Origin: GCA-020352575 sp041635475
Lineage (GTDB): Bacteria > Actinomycetota > Acidimicrobiia > Spongiisociales > JAENVV01
Assembly (NCBI GenBank): GCA_041635475.1
Contig: JBFKVA010000013.1
Span: forward strand, 1-39,005
Reading direction: 5' to 3'
Length of the DNA: 39,005 nucleotides
Positions 21,166 to 28,960 of this stretch are shown here, in pieces. How positions within the stretch are numbered: the first letter of the stretch is position 1; each line of letters starts with the position of its first letter. Under the pieces are notes generated by a model that was not told where the DNA came from, did no database searches, and worked only from the letters and a program-made list of their open reading frames with translations. The translations under genes and the position numbers were made by a program.

Positions 21166-22001
21166 GGGGTGGCGATCCGCTCGTAGGTCTCCGGTCGGCG
21201 ATCCCGGAAGAACTGCCAGTAGGTCCGGGTCTCGGCGATCATCGACAGGTCGAGGTCGCGGACGATCACCTCGTCCTCCGTCTCCGAACCGACCTCGCCG
21301 ACGTACGCCGCCCGGGGATCGACGAAGTACGACGAGCCGTAGAACGTCGTGCCCTCGTGCTCGTCTGTGCCGACCCGGTTGATGGCACCGACGAAGAGTT
21401 CGTTGGCGACCGCGGCCGCCGGCTGTTCGAGTCCCCACAGGTACCGCGAGTGCCCTGCGGTGGTGGCCGAGGGGTTGAACACGACTTGCGCCCCGCCCAG
21501 CGCCAGCTCCCGCCATCCCTCGGGGAAGTGCCGGTCGTAGCAGATGTAGACGCCGATCCTCCCCACGGCGGTGTCGAACACGGGATAGCCGAGGTTGCCG
21601 GGGCGGAAGTAGAACTTCTCCCAGAACCCCTTCACCTGGGGAATGTGGATCTTGCGATACTTGCCGAGGAACGTCCCGTCGGCGTCGATGACCCCGGCCG
21701 TGTTGTAGAACGTGCCCTCGTCGACCTTCTCGAACATGGGGACGACGAGCACCATGCCGGTCTCGACCGCCAGCGCCCGCATGCGACGAATCGTCGGCCC
21801 ATCGGGCATCGCCTCCGCGAACGAGAAGTACCCGGGATCCTGCACCGCGCAGAAGTACGGGGAGGAGAAGACCTCCTGGAAGCACAGCACCGACGCCCCC
21901 AGGTCGGCGGCGGCCCGGGCGTGGCCGACCTGCGCGTCCATCATCGATTCCTGGTCACCCGTCCAGGCGGCCTGAACGAGCGCGGCGCGAACGGTGGTCA
22001 C
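21162..22001 (-). CDS. Nitrilase-superfamily amidohydrolase (beta-ureidopropionase-like)
   Basis: 279 residues. The catalytic triad is visible as E43 (VLCFQEVF), K117 (GKYRKIHIP) and C154 (VYICYDRHFPE). The FQEVFSSPYFCAVQD and GFWEKFYFRPGN segments are characteristic of beta-ureidopropionase and N-carbamoylputrescine amidase, enzymes that split N-carbamoyl amines to amine, CO2 and ammonia in the cytoplasm. GTG 22001 is supported by GAGGAG at good spacing. First gene of the leftward operon, divergent from a second carbamoyl hydrolase. It suggests the pathway yields N-carbamoyl-beta-amino acids or similar ureides. Confidence 0.9.
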   Translation of the reverse strand: MTTVRAALVQAAWTGDQESMMDAQVGHARAAADLGASVLCFQEVFSSPYFCAVQDPGYFSFAEAMPDGPTIRRMRALAVETGMVLVVPMFEKVDEGTFYNTAGVIDADGTFLGKYRKIHIPQVKGFWEKFYFRPGNLGYPVFDTAVGRIGVYICYDRHFPEGWRELALGGAQVVFNPSATTAGHSRYLWGLEQPAAAVANELFVGAINRVGTDEHEGTTFYGSSYFVDPRAAYVGEVGSETEDEVIVRDLDLSMIAETRTYWQFFRDRRPETYERIATP

Positions 22002-22094
22002 GGTCTACTCCTCATTGACGAAGTGTAAAACACCGCCGTTCGTGAGGCGTCCCCGGCACCATCGAGTCGGCTTTACATTTCGTATACTCACGGG
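22002..22094. promoter_or_regulatory. Divergent promoter with inverted operator-like elements
   Basis: AAGTGTAAAAC (22021-22031) and GCTTTACATTT (22070-22080) are inverted copies, 9 of 11 matching, placed at the two ends of the gap and 39 bases apart. For the rightward operon TATACT (22083-22088), then CACGGG, then ATG 22095 gives a leaderless start. For the leftward operon the GAGGAG ribosome site lies beside the left element. Each dyad arm is close to a promoter, as expected for a shared regulator binding site; the HTH_22 protein is the obvious candidate. Confidence 0.6.
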
Positions 22095-23024
22095 ATGGCG
22101 AGGAACCTCACCGTTGCGGCAGCCCAGCTCGGTCCGATCGGCCGAGACGAGCCCCGGGGGCAGGTCGTGGAGCGCTTGCGGGCCCTCCTGACCGCGGCCG
22201 CCGGGCGGGGAGCGGAGCTTGTCGCGTTCCCCGAGCTGGCCCTCACGACGTTCTTCCCGAGGTGGTTCCTGCCGTTTGCCGATGCCGACCACTGGTACGA
22301 GCGGGAGATGCCCAACGCCGACACCCAACCCTTGTGGGACGACGCCCGCCGGCTCGGGGTCGGATTCGGACTGGGCTACGCCCGGATCACGCCCGAGGGC
22401 AAGCGCCAGAACGTGTACCACATCGTGGAACGCGACGGATCCGACGTCGGTGTCTTCGTCAAGGTCCACATCCCGGGACACGAGGGGCACGAACCGTGGC
22501 GACAGTTCCAACACGCCGAGCGGTACTACTTCGAACCGGGGAACGACTTCCCGGTGTGGCGGGCGTTCGGGGGGATCGTGGGCGCTGCGATCTGCAACGA
22601 CCGGCGCTGGCCCGAGACCTACCGGGTCATGGGCCTGCAGGGCGTGGAGCTCGTCCTCATCGGCTACAACACGCCGCTCCACTACGCCCCGGACCCGTCC
22701 CAGGACCCCCTCCAGGCCTTCCACAACCATCTCGTCATGCAGGCGGGCGCCTACCAGAACGGCTGCTTCGTCATCGGGGTGGCCAAGGGCGGAGTCGAGG
22801 AAGGCGTGCCGTCCCTCGCCGAGTCGGCGATCTACGCACCGTCGGGCGAGATCCTCGCCCAAGCCGCCACGGTCGGGGACGAGGTCATCGTGGCGACGAT
22901 CGATCTCGATTGGACGAAGCAGTACAAGAGCACGCTCTTCGACTTCGAGCGCTATCGGGTACCCGAGGCGTACGTCAGGATCTCGGCCCAGCGGGGGGCC
23001 GTGCCGCCCGAGGAGACGTCGTGA
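22095..23024 (+). CDS. N-carbamoyl-D-amino-acid hydrolase-like nitrilase
   Basis: 309 residues, close to the 304 of Agrobacterium D-carbamoylase, which it resembles across its length (FPELALTTFFPRW; GHEPWRQFQHAERYYFEPGN; ICNDRRWPETYRVMGLQGVE; GYNTPLH; MQAGAYQNG). The triad is E47, K123 and C167. The family hydrolyses N-carbamoyl amino acids to free amino acid, CO2 and ammonia, usually after a hydantoinase; no hydantoinase gene is in the window. It is leaderless, the first gene of the rightward operon, and overlaps the hydroxylase gene by GTGA. Confidence 0.92.
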   Translation: MARNLTVAAAQLGPIGRDEPRGQVVERLRALLTAAAGRGAELVAFPELALTTFFPRWFLPFADADHWYEREMPNADTQPLWDDARRLGVGFGLGYARITPEGKRQNVYHIVERDGSDVGVFVKVHIPGHEGHEPWRQFQHAERYYFEPGNDFPVWRAFGGIVGAAICNDRRWPETYRVMGLQGVELVLIGYNTPLHYAPDPSQDPLQAFHNHLVMQAGAYQNGCFVIGVAKGGVEEGVPSLAESAIYAPSGEILAQAATVGDEVIVATIDLDWTKQYKSTLFDFERYRVPEAYVRISAQRGAVPPEETS

Positions 23025-25579
23025 GGTTCGTCGTCAACGGCCGGCCCGTCGAGGTGGCCGACGACCATCCACATCTCCTGTCGGCGCTCAGGGAGGAGGT
23101 GGGGATCACCTCTCCCAAGGACGGATGCTCCCCCCAGGGCCAATGTGGCTGCTGCACGGTCCTCCTCGACGACAAGCCCATCCAAGCCTGCCTCGTCGGA
23201 CTCGACAAGGCCGCCGGGCGGAGCGTGACGACACTCGAGGGCTTCCCCGACGAGGAGCGGGATCGCTACGCCGCCGCCTTCGCCTCCACCGGTGCCCTCC
23301 AGTGCGGGTTCTGCACACCGGGCATCGTCGTGCGAGCCAAGGCCCTCATCGACCAGAAGGGACCTGACCTGGACCGCAGGACGATCCAGGGGCGGCTTGG
23401 CGCCCACCTGTGTCGGTGTACCGGATACACGAAGATCGTGGAGGCGATCGAGCTGCTGGCCTCGGGTCGCCCGGTACCCATCCCCGGTCTCGAGGGCGGT
23501 GTCGGGGCAAGTGCCGCCAAGTACGAGGCCCGAACCCTGGCCCTCGGCGATCGGGGCTACGTCGACGACCTGCGGGTTGAGGGCATGCTCCATGGTGCCC
23601 TGCGCCTCGCCGACCACGCCCGAGCCGATGTCATCGCCATCGACACGACCCCGGCCGCCGAGCACCCGGGGGTGGTGGCCGTATTCACCGCGGCCGACGT
23701 GCCCGGTGACCTCCGGGTCGGGATCATTCACCGGGACTGGCCGGTGTTCATCCCCGTGGGTGGCCGAACGTCGTACCTCGGGGATGTGCTGGCCATCGTG
23801 GTCGCCGGTGACGCCCGAACCGCCCGCGCTGCCTCCCGGCTCATCCAGGTCGAGTACGCGGTGCATGAGCCGTTCACCGACGCCCAGACCGCCCTGGTGT
23901 CGGCGGAGGACGCCGTGTGGGGACTGGCGGGCAACACCCTGTCGATCTCGTCGTACGCCCGGGGCGACGTCGGGACCGCCCTCGAGGCCTCCACCCACGT
24001 GGTCCGCGAGCGCTTTGTGACCCAGCGCGTCGAGCATGCGTTCCTGGAGCCCGAGTCGTCGCTGGCCGTGCCCCGGGCCGACGGTGGGCTTCACCTGTAC
24101 TCGGGCGGGCAGGGTGTGTGGGACGACCGCGACCAGGTCGCGGCCGTGTTGGGGCTTGGCCCCGACGACGTGTCGGTGGAACTCGTCTCCAACGGGGGAG
24201 CGTTCGGAGGCAAGGAGGACCTCTCCAACCAGGCCCAGACGGCACTTGCGTCCCACCTGCTGAGACGCCCGGTCAAATGCACCCTCACCCGGGAGCAATC
24301 GTTCCTCATGCACGCCAAGCGGCACCCGATCACGATCGACCTCGACGTCGGCTGCGACGCCGCGGGGAAGCTCACCGCCCTGCGGGCGCGGATGGTCGGC
24401 GACTCCGGCCCGTACGCCTCGGTCGGCATGAAGGTCCTCGAACGGGCCGCTGGCCACGCGTCGGGTCCCTACACGGTTCCGGCCATCGACGTCGAAGCCA
24501 TCGCGGTGCGCACGAACAACCCGGTGTGCGGCGCGTTCCGCGGGTTTGGGGCCAACCAGGCCCAGTTCGCCATGGAGGGCGCCCTCGACCGGCTCGCCGA
24601 GAAGGTCGGCGTCTCGGGGTGGGAGATCCGTCACCGCAACGTCGTCACCCCCGGCGCGATCTGGGGTCCTGGCCAGCGGATGGATGCCGGGAGCGGCGGC
24701 GCCCGCGCTTGCCTGGAGGCAATCGCCGACGTCTACGAGGAGGCCCGCGCCGCCGGCAAGGCGGTGGGACTGGGGCTTGCCCTCAAGAACTCGGGCCTCG
24801 GCAACGGGTTCCGGGAGGTTGCCAAGGCGATCGTTCACTTCCGAGCAGACGGAGTCGTGGAGGTGCGGCATGGCTGGACGGAGATGGGCCAAGGTGTGCA
24901 CACGGTCGCCCGCCAGGTCGTCGTCGAGGAGTTGGGAGTGGAGCCGAGCCGCATCCGCGTGCTCGTCGACACGAACCACGAGATAGGCTTCGGCCAGACG
25001 ACCGGCTCCCGGGGGACCCTCATGGCCGCCGGTTCCATCCAGCGAGCATGCCTGGCCGCCATTCAAGGGGGCCTGCAGCCCGGGGTCGACTACACGGGCG
25101 AGTACGTGATCGACTGGACGAACTCGCTCGATGACGAGGTCGATGAGCCGATCCTCCACTCGACGTTCGGGTACGCCGCCCAGGTCGTCGTTGCCGATCG
25201 GATCACGGGTGAGGTCGAACGGGTCGTGGCCGCCCACGACGTCGGTCGAGCCGTCAACCCCCTCCTGTGTGAGGGGCAGATCCAGGGGTCGGTCCACATG
25301 GGGCTGGGGTACGCCCTCACGGAGGACTTCCCCACCGACGCGGCGGGAAGGCCGACCAACATGACGCTGCGGTCCCTGGGCATTCTCCGACCGAAGGACA
25401 TGCCCGACGTCGAGGTGCGACTCGTCGAGGTCCCCCAGCCGAACTCCCCGTACGGCATCAAGGGCGTGGGGGAGATCGGCCTCGTCCCCACGGCGGGGGC
25501 GGTGGCGGCCGCCCTCCACGATGTCGACGGCGTCTGGCGCACGAGCCTTCCGCTGACTCCGATCGGGAGTGAGACGTGA
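23021..25579 (+). CDS. Molybdenum hydroxylase, [2Fe-2S] domain fused to Mo domain (XdhD-like)
   Basis: 852 residues. The N-terminal 150 residues hold a plant-type [2Fe-2S] site (C36, C42, C45, C57 in GCSPQGQCGCC and later; spacing one residue longer than CoxS) and a helical [2Fe-2S] site (QCGFCTPG, HLCRCTGY). Then, with no FAD domain, comes the xanthine-dehydrogenase-type Mo domain: GGAFGGKEDLS, FRGFGANQAQFAMEGALD, MGQGVHT, and the base E818 in KGVGEIGLVP. This layout matches E. coli XdhD and Se-dependent purine hydroxylases. It should hydroxylate a purine or hypoxanthine-like ring. Electrons must leave through another protein, possibly the FAD fusion encoded downstream. GTG overlaps the nitrilase stop. 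Confidence 0.92.
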   Translation: MRFVVNGRPVEVADDHPHLLSALREEVGITSPKDGCSPQGQCGCCTVLLDDKPIQACLVGLDKAAGRSVTTLEGFPDEERDRYAAAFASTGALQCGFCTPGIVVRAKALIDQKGPDLDRRTIQGRLGAHLCRCTGYTKIVEAIELLASGRPVPIPGLEGGVGASAAKYEARTLALGDRGYVDDLRVEGMLHGALRLADHARADVIAIDTTPAAEHPGVVAVFTAADVPGDLRVGIIHRDWPVFIPVGGRTSYLGDVLAIVVAGDARTARAASRLIQVEYAVHEPFTDAQTALVSAEDAVWGLAGNTLSISSYARGDVGTALEASTHVVRERFVTQRVEHAFLEPESSLAVPRADGGLHLYSGGQGVWDDRDQVAAVLGLGPDDVSVELVSNGGAFGGKEDLSNQAQTALASHLLRRPVKCTLTREQSFLMHAKRHPITIDLDVGCDAAGKLTALRARMVGDSGPYASVGMKVLERAAGHASGPYTVPAIDVEAIAVRTNNPVCGAFRGFGANQAQFAMEGALDRLAEKVGVSGWEIRHRNVVTPGAIWGPGQRMDAGSGGARACLEAIADVYEEARAAGKAVGLGLALKNSGLGNGFREVAKAIVHFRADGVVEVRHGWTEMGQGVHTVARQVVVEELGVEPSRIRVLVDTNHEIGFGQTTGSRGTLMAAGSIQRACLAAIQGGLQPGVDYTGEYVIDWTNSLDDEVDEPILHSTFGYAAQVVVADRITGEVERVVAAHDVGRAVNPLLCEGQIQGSVHMGLGYALTEDFPTDAAGRPTNMTLRSLGILRPKDMPDVEVRLVEVPQPNSPYGIKGVGEIGLVPTAGAVAAALHDVDGVWRTSLPLTPIGSET

Positions 25580-26598
25580 GCGCCACCACCCCCGGCCTCG
25601 TGTGTGCCCACCACCACCTCTACTCCGCCCTCGCCCGCGGGATGCCGGCCCCACCGAAGACGCCAACGACGTTCCGGGAGATCCTCGAGCAGGTGTGGTG
25701 GCGCCTCGATGCCGCCCTCGACCTGCAGATGCTCGAGTGGTCCGCCAAGCTCGGCGCACTCGAAGCACTCGAGGCGGGAACCACCGTCATCTTCGACCAC
25801 AATGAGACGCCGAACTCGATCGAGGGGTCGCTCGACATCATCGCCGACGCCTGCGAGGAAGTGGGGATCAGGGTCGTCCCCGCCTACGGGGTCACCGACC
25901 GCCATGGCCCGGAAGGTGCCGCCCGCGGACTCGAGGAGAACCGTCGGTTCCTGGCCACTGGGCGCCGTGGACTCGTCGGCATCCACGCCGCCTTCACCTG
26001 CTCGCGGGACCTCGTCGAGCAGGCCGCCGCCCTGGCTGTCGAGTTCGGAGTCGGGGTCCACGTGCATGTGTGCGAGGGGCCCGAGGACGCCGCCGCGCCA
26101 GGCTTGCTCGGTGACCTGAGCCGCGACGACTGGCTCCTCGCCCATTGCGTTCATCTCCCCACCGACCACGCCCTCCGGGGCACCATCCTCCACAACCCCC
26201 GCAGCAACCTCAACAACGCCGTCGGGTACGCCGACCCGGCCCGGTTTGCCAACCCGGTCGCCCTGGGCACCGACGGCATAGGCGCCAACATGGTCGAGTC
26301 GTTCCGACTCGCCTACGTCATGCAGCGTTCGGTCGACGTGACGTCCAGTCCCGACACGGCCTGGGGGTGGCTGTCCACCGGATGGCGACTCGCCCCCGAG
26401 GCGCTTGAGGACCGCGTCACCTGGTCATACGACCCGATGGACCCGTGGCATCTGGCGTTCTCGCCCGGCGTGCGGCCACTCGAGGTCGAGGTGGGTGGGA
26501 CCGTCGTCTTCACCGGTGGAGCCCCGACACTCGTTGACGCCGACGAGATCCGAGCCAAGGCCCGCGAACAGGCGGCCCGACTCCACGCCCGGCTCTGA
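25576..26598 (+). CDS. ssnA: SsnA-like metal-dependent amidohydrolase lacking its N-terminal subdomain
   Basis: 340 residues against about 440 for E. coli SsnA. It starts inside the barrel, MSATTPGLVCAHHHLYSALARGM, with the metal-binding HxH at H12/H14 and SsnA hallmarks WWRLDAALD, TTVIFDHNETP, HVHVCEG, HNPRSNLNNAVGY and ALGTDGIGANM. About 60 residues that normally precede the HxH (the first beta-sandwich strands) are absent. The closing strands (VRPLEVEVGGTVVFTGG) remain, and a loop region near 300 is shortened. GTG overlaps the hydroxylase stop (GTGA), so the short start is real. In urate-degrading loci SsnA acts as an aminohydrolase on a ring-reduced purine; the same role is inferred. Confidence 0.88.
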   Translation: MSATTPGLVCAHHHLYSALARGMPAPPKTPTTFREILEQVWWRLDAALDLQMLEWSAKLGALEALEAGTTVIFDHNETPNSIEGSLDIIADACEEVGIRVVPAYGVTDRHGPEGAARGLEENRRFLATGRRGLVGIHAAFTCSRDLVEQAAALAVEFGVGVHVHVCEGPEDAAAPGLLGDLSRDDWLLAHCVHLPTDHALRGTILHNPRSNLNNAVGYADPARFANPVALGTDGIGANMVESFRLAYVMQRSVDVTSSPDTAWGWLSTGWRLAPEALEDRVTWSYDPMDPWHLAFSPGVRPLEVEVGGTVVFTGGAPTLVDADEIRAKAREQAARLHARL

Positions 26599-26609
26599 GG
26601 AGGAACCAC

Positions 26610-28385
26610 GTGCCGACCACACCGCCCCTCACCCCCAGCCCCCTCGAGCACCTCCTGGGCCGGATCGCCCACGAGTGGCAGTCCCGCAAGCGCATCTTCG
26701 ACCTGCCCACGGCCCGCTTCTTCGATGTCTCGAGCGGGCCCGACCTGTCGACGTCGTTCCTCGGGCGGCCCATCGCCACCCCGATCGGCCCGGCGGCCGG
26801 ACCCCACTCCCAACTGGCAGAGAACATCGTCCTGGCGTGGTTGGGCGGCGGGCGACTGATCGAACTCAAGACGGTGCAGGTGCTCGACGAACTCGAGATC
26901 GGCCGACCGTGCATCGACATGGAGACCATCGGGTTCAACATCGAGTGGAGCCAGGAACTCCGGGTTCCCGAGTCGCTCGACGAGTACGTCAAAGCTTGGA
27001 TGATCATCGAGATCCTCCGGGACTGGGACGAACTCACCTCCCACGTCGGCCCCGACCCGGGACCGCACGTCTTCGACATGAGCGTCGGGTACGACCTCGC
27101 CGGGATCTCGAGTGACCGCGTCGCCGGGTTCATCGAAGGACTCGTCGACGCGTCTCCCCACATCGACCGTCTGCGCCCGTCGATCCCCGCGCCGTTCGCG
27201 GCGTGGCGCGACCACGACTTCCCAACCCGGATCGCGGACACCGTGACCCTCTCCACCTTCCACGGCTGTCCTCCCGACGAGATCGAGTCGATCAGCAAGC
27301 ACCTCATGACCCGGCACGGACTCGACGTGGTCGTGAAGCTCAACCCCACACTGCTCGGGTACGAGCGGGTCAGACAGATTGCATGCGACGACCTCGGGTA
27401 CACCGAGATGCAGGTCCGGGAGGCGGACTTCGACGCCGACCTCTCCTTCCCGCGGGCCGTGGAACTCATCGAAGAACTTCGCGGCTTCGCCGCTGCCCAG
27501 GGCCGCCGTTTCGGGATCAAACTCACGAACACGCTTGTCGTCGGCAACCACAAAGGGTTCCTGCCCGACGAGACGATGTACATGTCGGGCCCCCCACTGC
27601 ACGTGCTCGCCATGACGCTCCTCGGCGAGCTCGATGCGGCACTGCCCGGCACGCTGGCGGTCGGCGGTGGTGACGTCCAGGTGTCCTTCTCGGCGGGCAT
27701 CGCCAAGGAGAACCTGCCATACGCCGCCGCGCTCGGCCTTGCCCCCCTCACGATCTGCTCGGATCTCCTCCAACCGGGAGGCTACGGGCGCCTCAAGCCG
27801 ATGCTCACGAACCTCCAGCGGGCGATGGACGCCGCCAGCGCGCACTCGCTCACCGAGTGGGTGGCCCACGCCGCGGCGGCCGGCGGGCCGGGCGGACCGG
27901 TCGCCGCCTACATCGCCACCCTCCACGACCCCGCCACCAACGGGCCGTACACCAAGGAGGGGACCGGCAAGCTGCCCCGGGCCGTGGACAGCACGCTCGA
28001 GATGTGGGGGTGTGTCGCGTGCAACTTCTGCGTGACGGTCTGCCCCAACGACGCCTTCTTCCGACTTCCGACCCCCGCTGCGGTCGAGGCCCCCGGCCGG
28101 CAGCAGTACTTCGTCCTCGCCGAGTTGTGCAACGAGTGCGGCAACTGCATGGTCTTCTGCCCCGAGGTGGGCGACCCCGCCGTCATCAAGCCCCGCCTCT
28201 ACACCGACCCGTCACGGTTCGCCCTGGGCGACCGGCCCGGGTTCCTCCTCCTCCCCGGGGTTGATAGCGTGGGCGTCATGCCGGACAAGGGACTCGAGGG
28301 CCACGTCGATCGTCTCGTGTCCATCCTCTCCCAAGAAGAGGGCCTCCCCCTGGAACGCTCACTCCTGAAAGGGACACCGACATGA
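26610..28385 (+). CDS. ygfK: YgfK-like DHOD-type/Fe-S protein without the NAD(P)H-FAD module
   Basis: 591 residues; E. coli YgfK has about 1030. Residues about 1-440 are the dihydroorotate-dehydrogenase-like barrel: ATPIGPAAGPHSQLAENIVLAWLGGGRLIELKTVQ, TLSTFHGCPPDEIESI, GIKLTNTLVVGNHKG, GGGDVQVSFSAGIAKENLPYA, DLLQPGGYGRLKPML. Two complete [4Fe-4S] sites follow directly: C468/C471/C474/C478 and C507/C510/C513/C517. The GltD/PreT-like FAD/NAD(P)H domain of full-length YgfK is missing, making a PreA-like half. It likely reduces a purine ring (urate or xanthine) using electrons from an unlinked partner. GAGGAGG lies seven bases before GTG. Confidence 0.87.
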   Translation: MPTTPPLTPSPLEHLLGRIAHEWQSRKRIFDLPTARFFDVSSGPDLSTSFLGRPIATPIGPAAGPHSQLAENIVLAWLGGGRLIELKTVQVLDELEIGRPCIDMETIGFNIEWSQELRVPESLDEYVKAWMIIEILRDWDELTSHVGPDPGPHVFDMSVGYDLAGISSDRVAGFIEGLVDASPHIDRLRPSIPAPFAAWRDHDFPTRIADTVTLSTFHGCPPDEIESISKHLMTRHGLDVVVKLNPTLLGYERVRQIACDDLGYTEMQVREADFDADLSFPRAVELIEELRGFAAAQGRRFGIKLTNTLVVGNHKGFLPDETMYMSGPPLHVLAMTLLGELDAALPGTLAVGGGDVQVSFSAGIAKENLPYAAALGLAPLTICSDLLQPGGYGRLKPMLTNLQRAMDAASAHSLTEWVAHAAAAGGPGGPVAAYIATLHDPATNGPYTKEGTGKLPRAVDSTLEMWGCVACNFCVTVCPNDAFFRLPTPAAVEAPGRQQYFVLAELCNECGNCMVFCPEVGDPAVIKPRLYTDPSRFALGDRPGFLLLPGVDSVGVMPDKGLEGHVDRLVSILSQEEGLPLERSLLKGTPT

Positions 28386-28945
28386 CGATCCGGATCGATC
28401 TCCCCGGCTGGTTGGGTGACGTCGAGGCCGCCACCGGCACCTTGCCCGGTGACCACGAGCGGGTGGGACTCGCCATCGAACTCGCCCGCCGCAACGTCGC
28501 CGAGGGCACCGGCGGCCCGTTCGCAGCGCTCATCGTCAACGAGCAATCTGGGTCCGTGGTGGCTGCCGGCGTGAACGTCGTCGTGCCGAGTGCCACCGCC
28601 ATCGCCCACGGAGAGATCACGGCCATCGCCGCCGCCGGACAGCGGCTCGGGGACTTCGATCTCGGTTCGGGCGGCCCGACCGGCCTCTACTCCTCGACCG
28701 AGCCCTGCCTCATGTGCCTGGGAGCAACGGTGTGGTCCGGGGTGAGCAGGCTCGTCATCGGAGCCCGGGACGCCGACGCGGCGGCCGTCGGTTTCGATGA
28801 AGGCCCCAAGCCCGCCGACTGGCCCGCAAAGCTCGAAGCGCGCGGAATCGGGGTCACATTCGACGTACGTCGTGCCGAAGCCGCCCAGGTCCTCGTCGAG
28901 TACGCCGAGGGCGGGGGTCCCATCTACAACGCGGAACGCGTGTGA
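28382..28945 (+). CDS. Guanine deaminase-like (cytidine deaminase superfamily) enzyme
   Basis: 187 residues. The zinc site is complete: H76 and E78 in AIAHGEITAI, and C109/C112 in EPCLMCLGATVWSG. GGPFAALIVNEQSG is the substrate strand of Bacillus-type guanine deaminase, and the C-terminus has an extra helix beyond GIGVTFDV. The enzyme turns guanine into xanthine plus ammonia, feeding the hydroxylases encoded on either side. The ATG overlaps the YgfK stop (ATGA). Other purine or pterin deaminations cannot be excluded. Family certain, substrate moderately sure. Confidence 0.87.
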   Translation: MTIRIDLPGWLGDVEAATGTLPGDHERVGLAIELARRNVAEGTGGPFAALIVNEQSGSVVAAGVNVVVPSATAIAHGEITAIAAAGQRLGDFDLGSGGPTGLYSSTEPCLMCLGATVWSGVSRLVIGARDADAAAVGFDEGPKPADWPAKLEARGIGVTFDVRRAEAAQVLVEYAEGGGPIYNAERV

Positions 28946-28960
28946 GGAGGGGCGTGCCTC

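Noticed and set aside
22262..23020. Extension of the XdhD-like frame upstream across the D-carbamoylase gene
   Set aside because: The upstream frame is an out-of-frame reading of the nitrilase; the GTGA overlap and the [2Fe-2S] domain start fix the true start at 23021.
23021..25579. A selenocysteine (UGA) codon in the Se-dependent-like hydroxylase
   Set aside because: No in-frame TGA occurs before the natural stop; selenium in such enzymes is a labile cofactor, not a selenocysteine.
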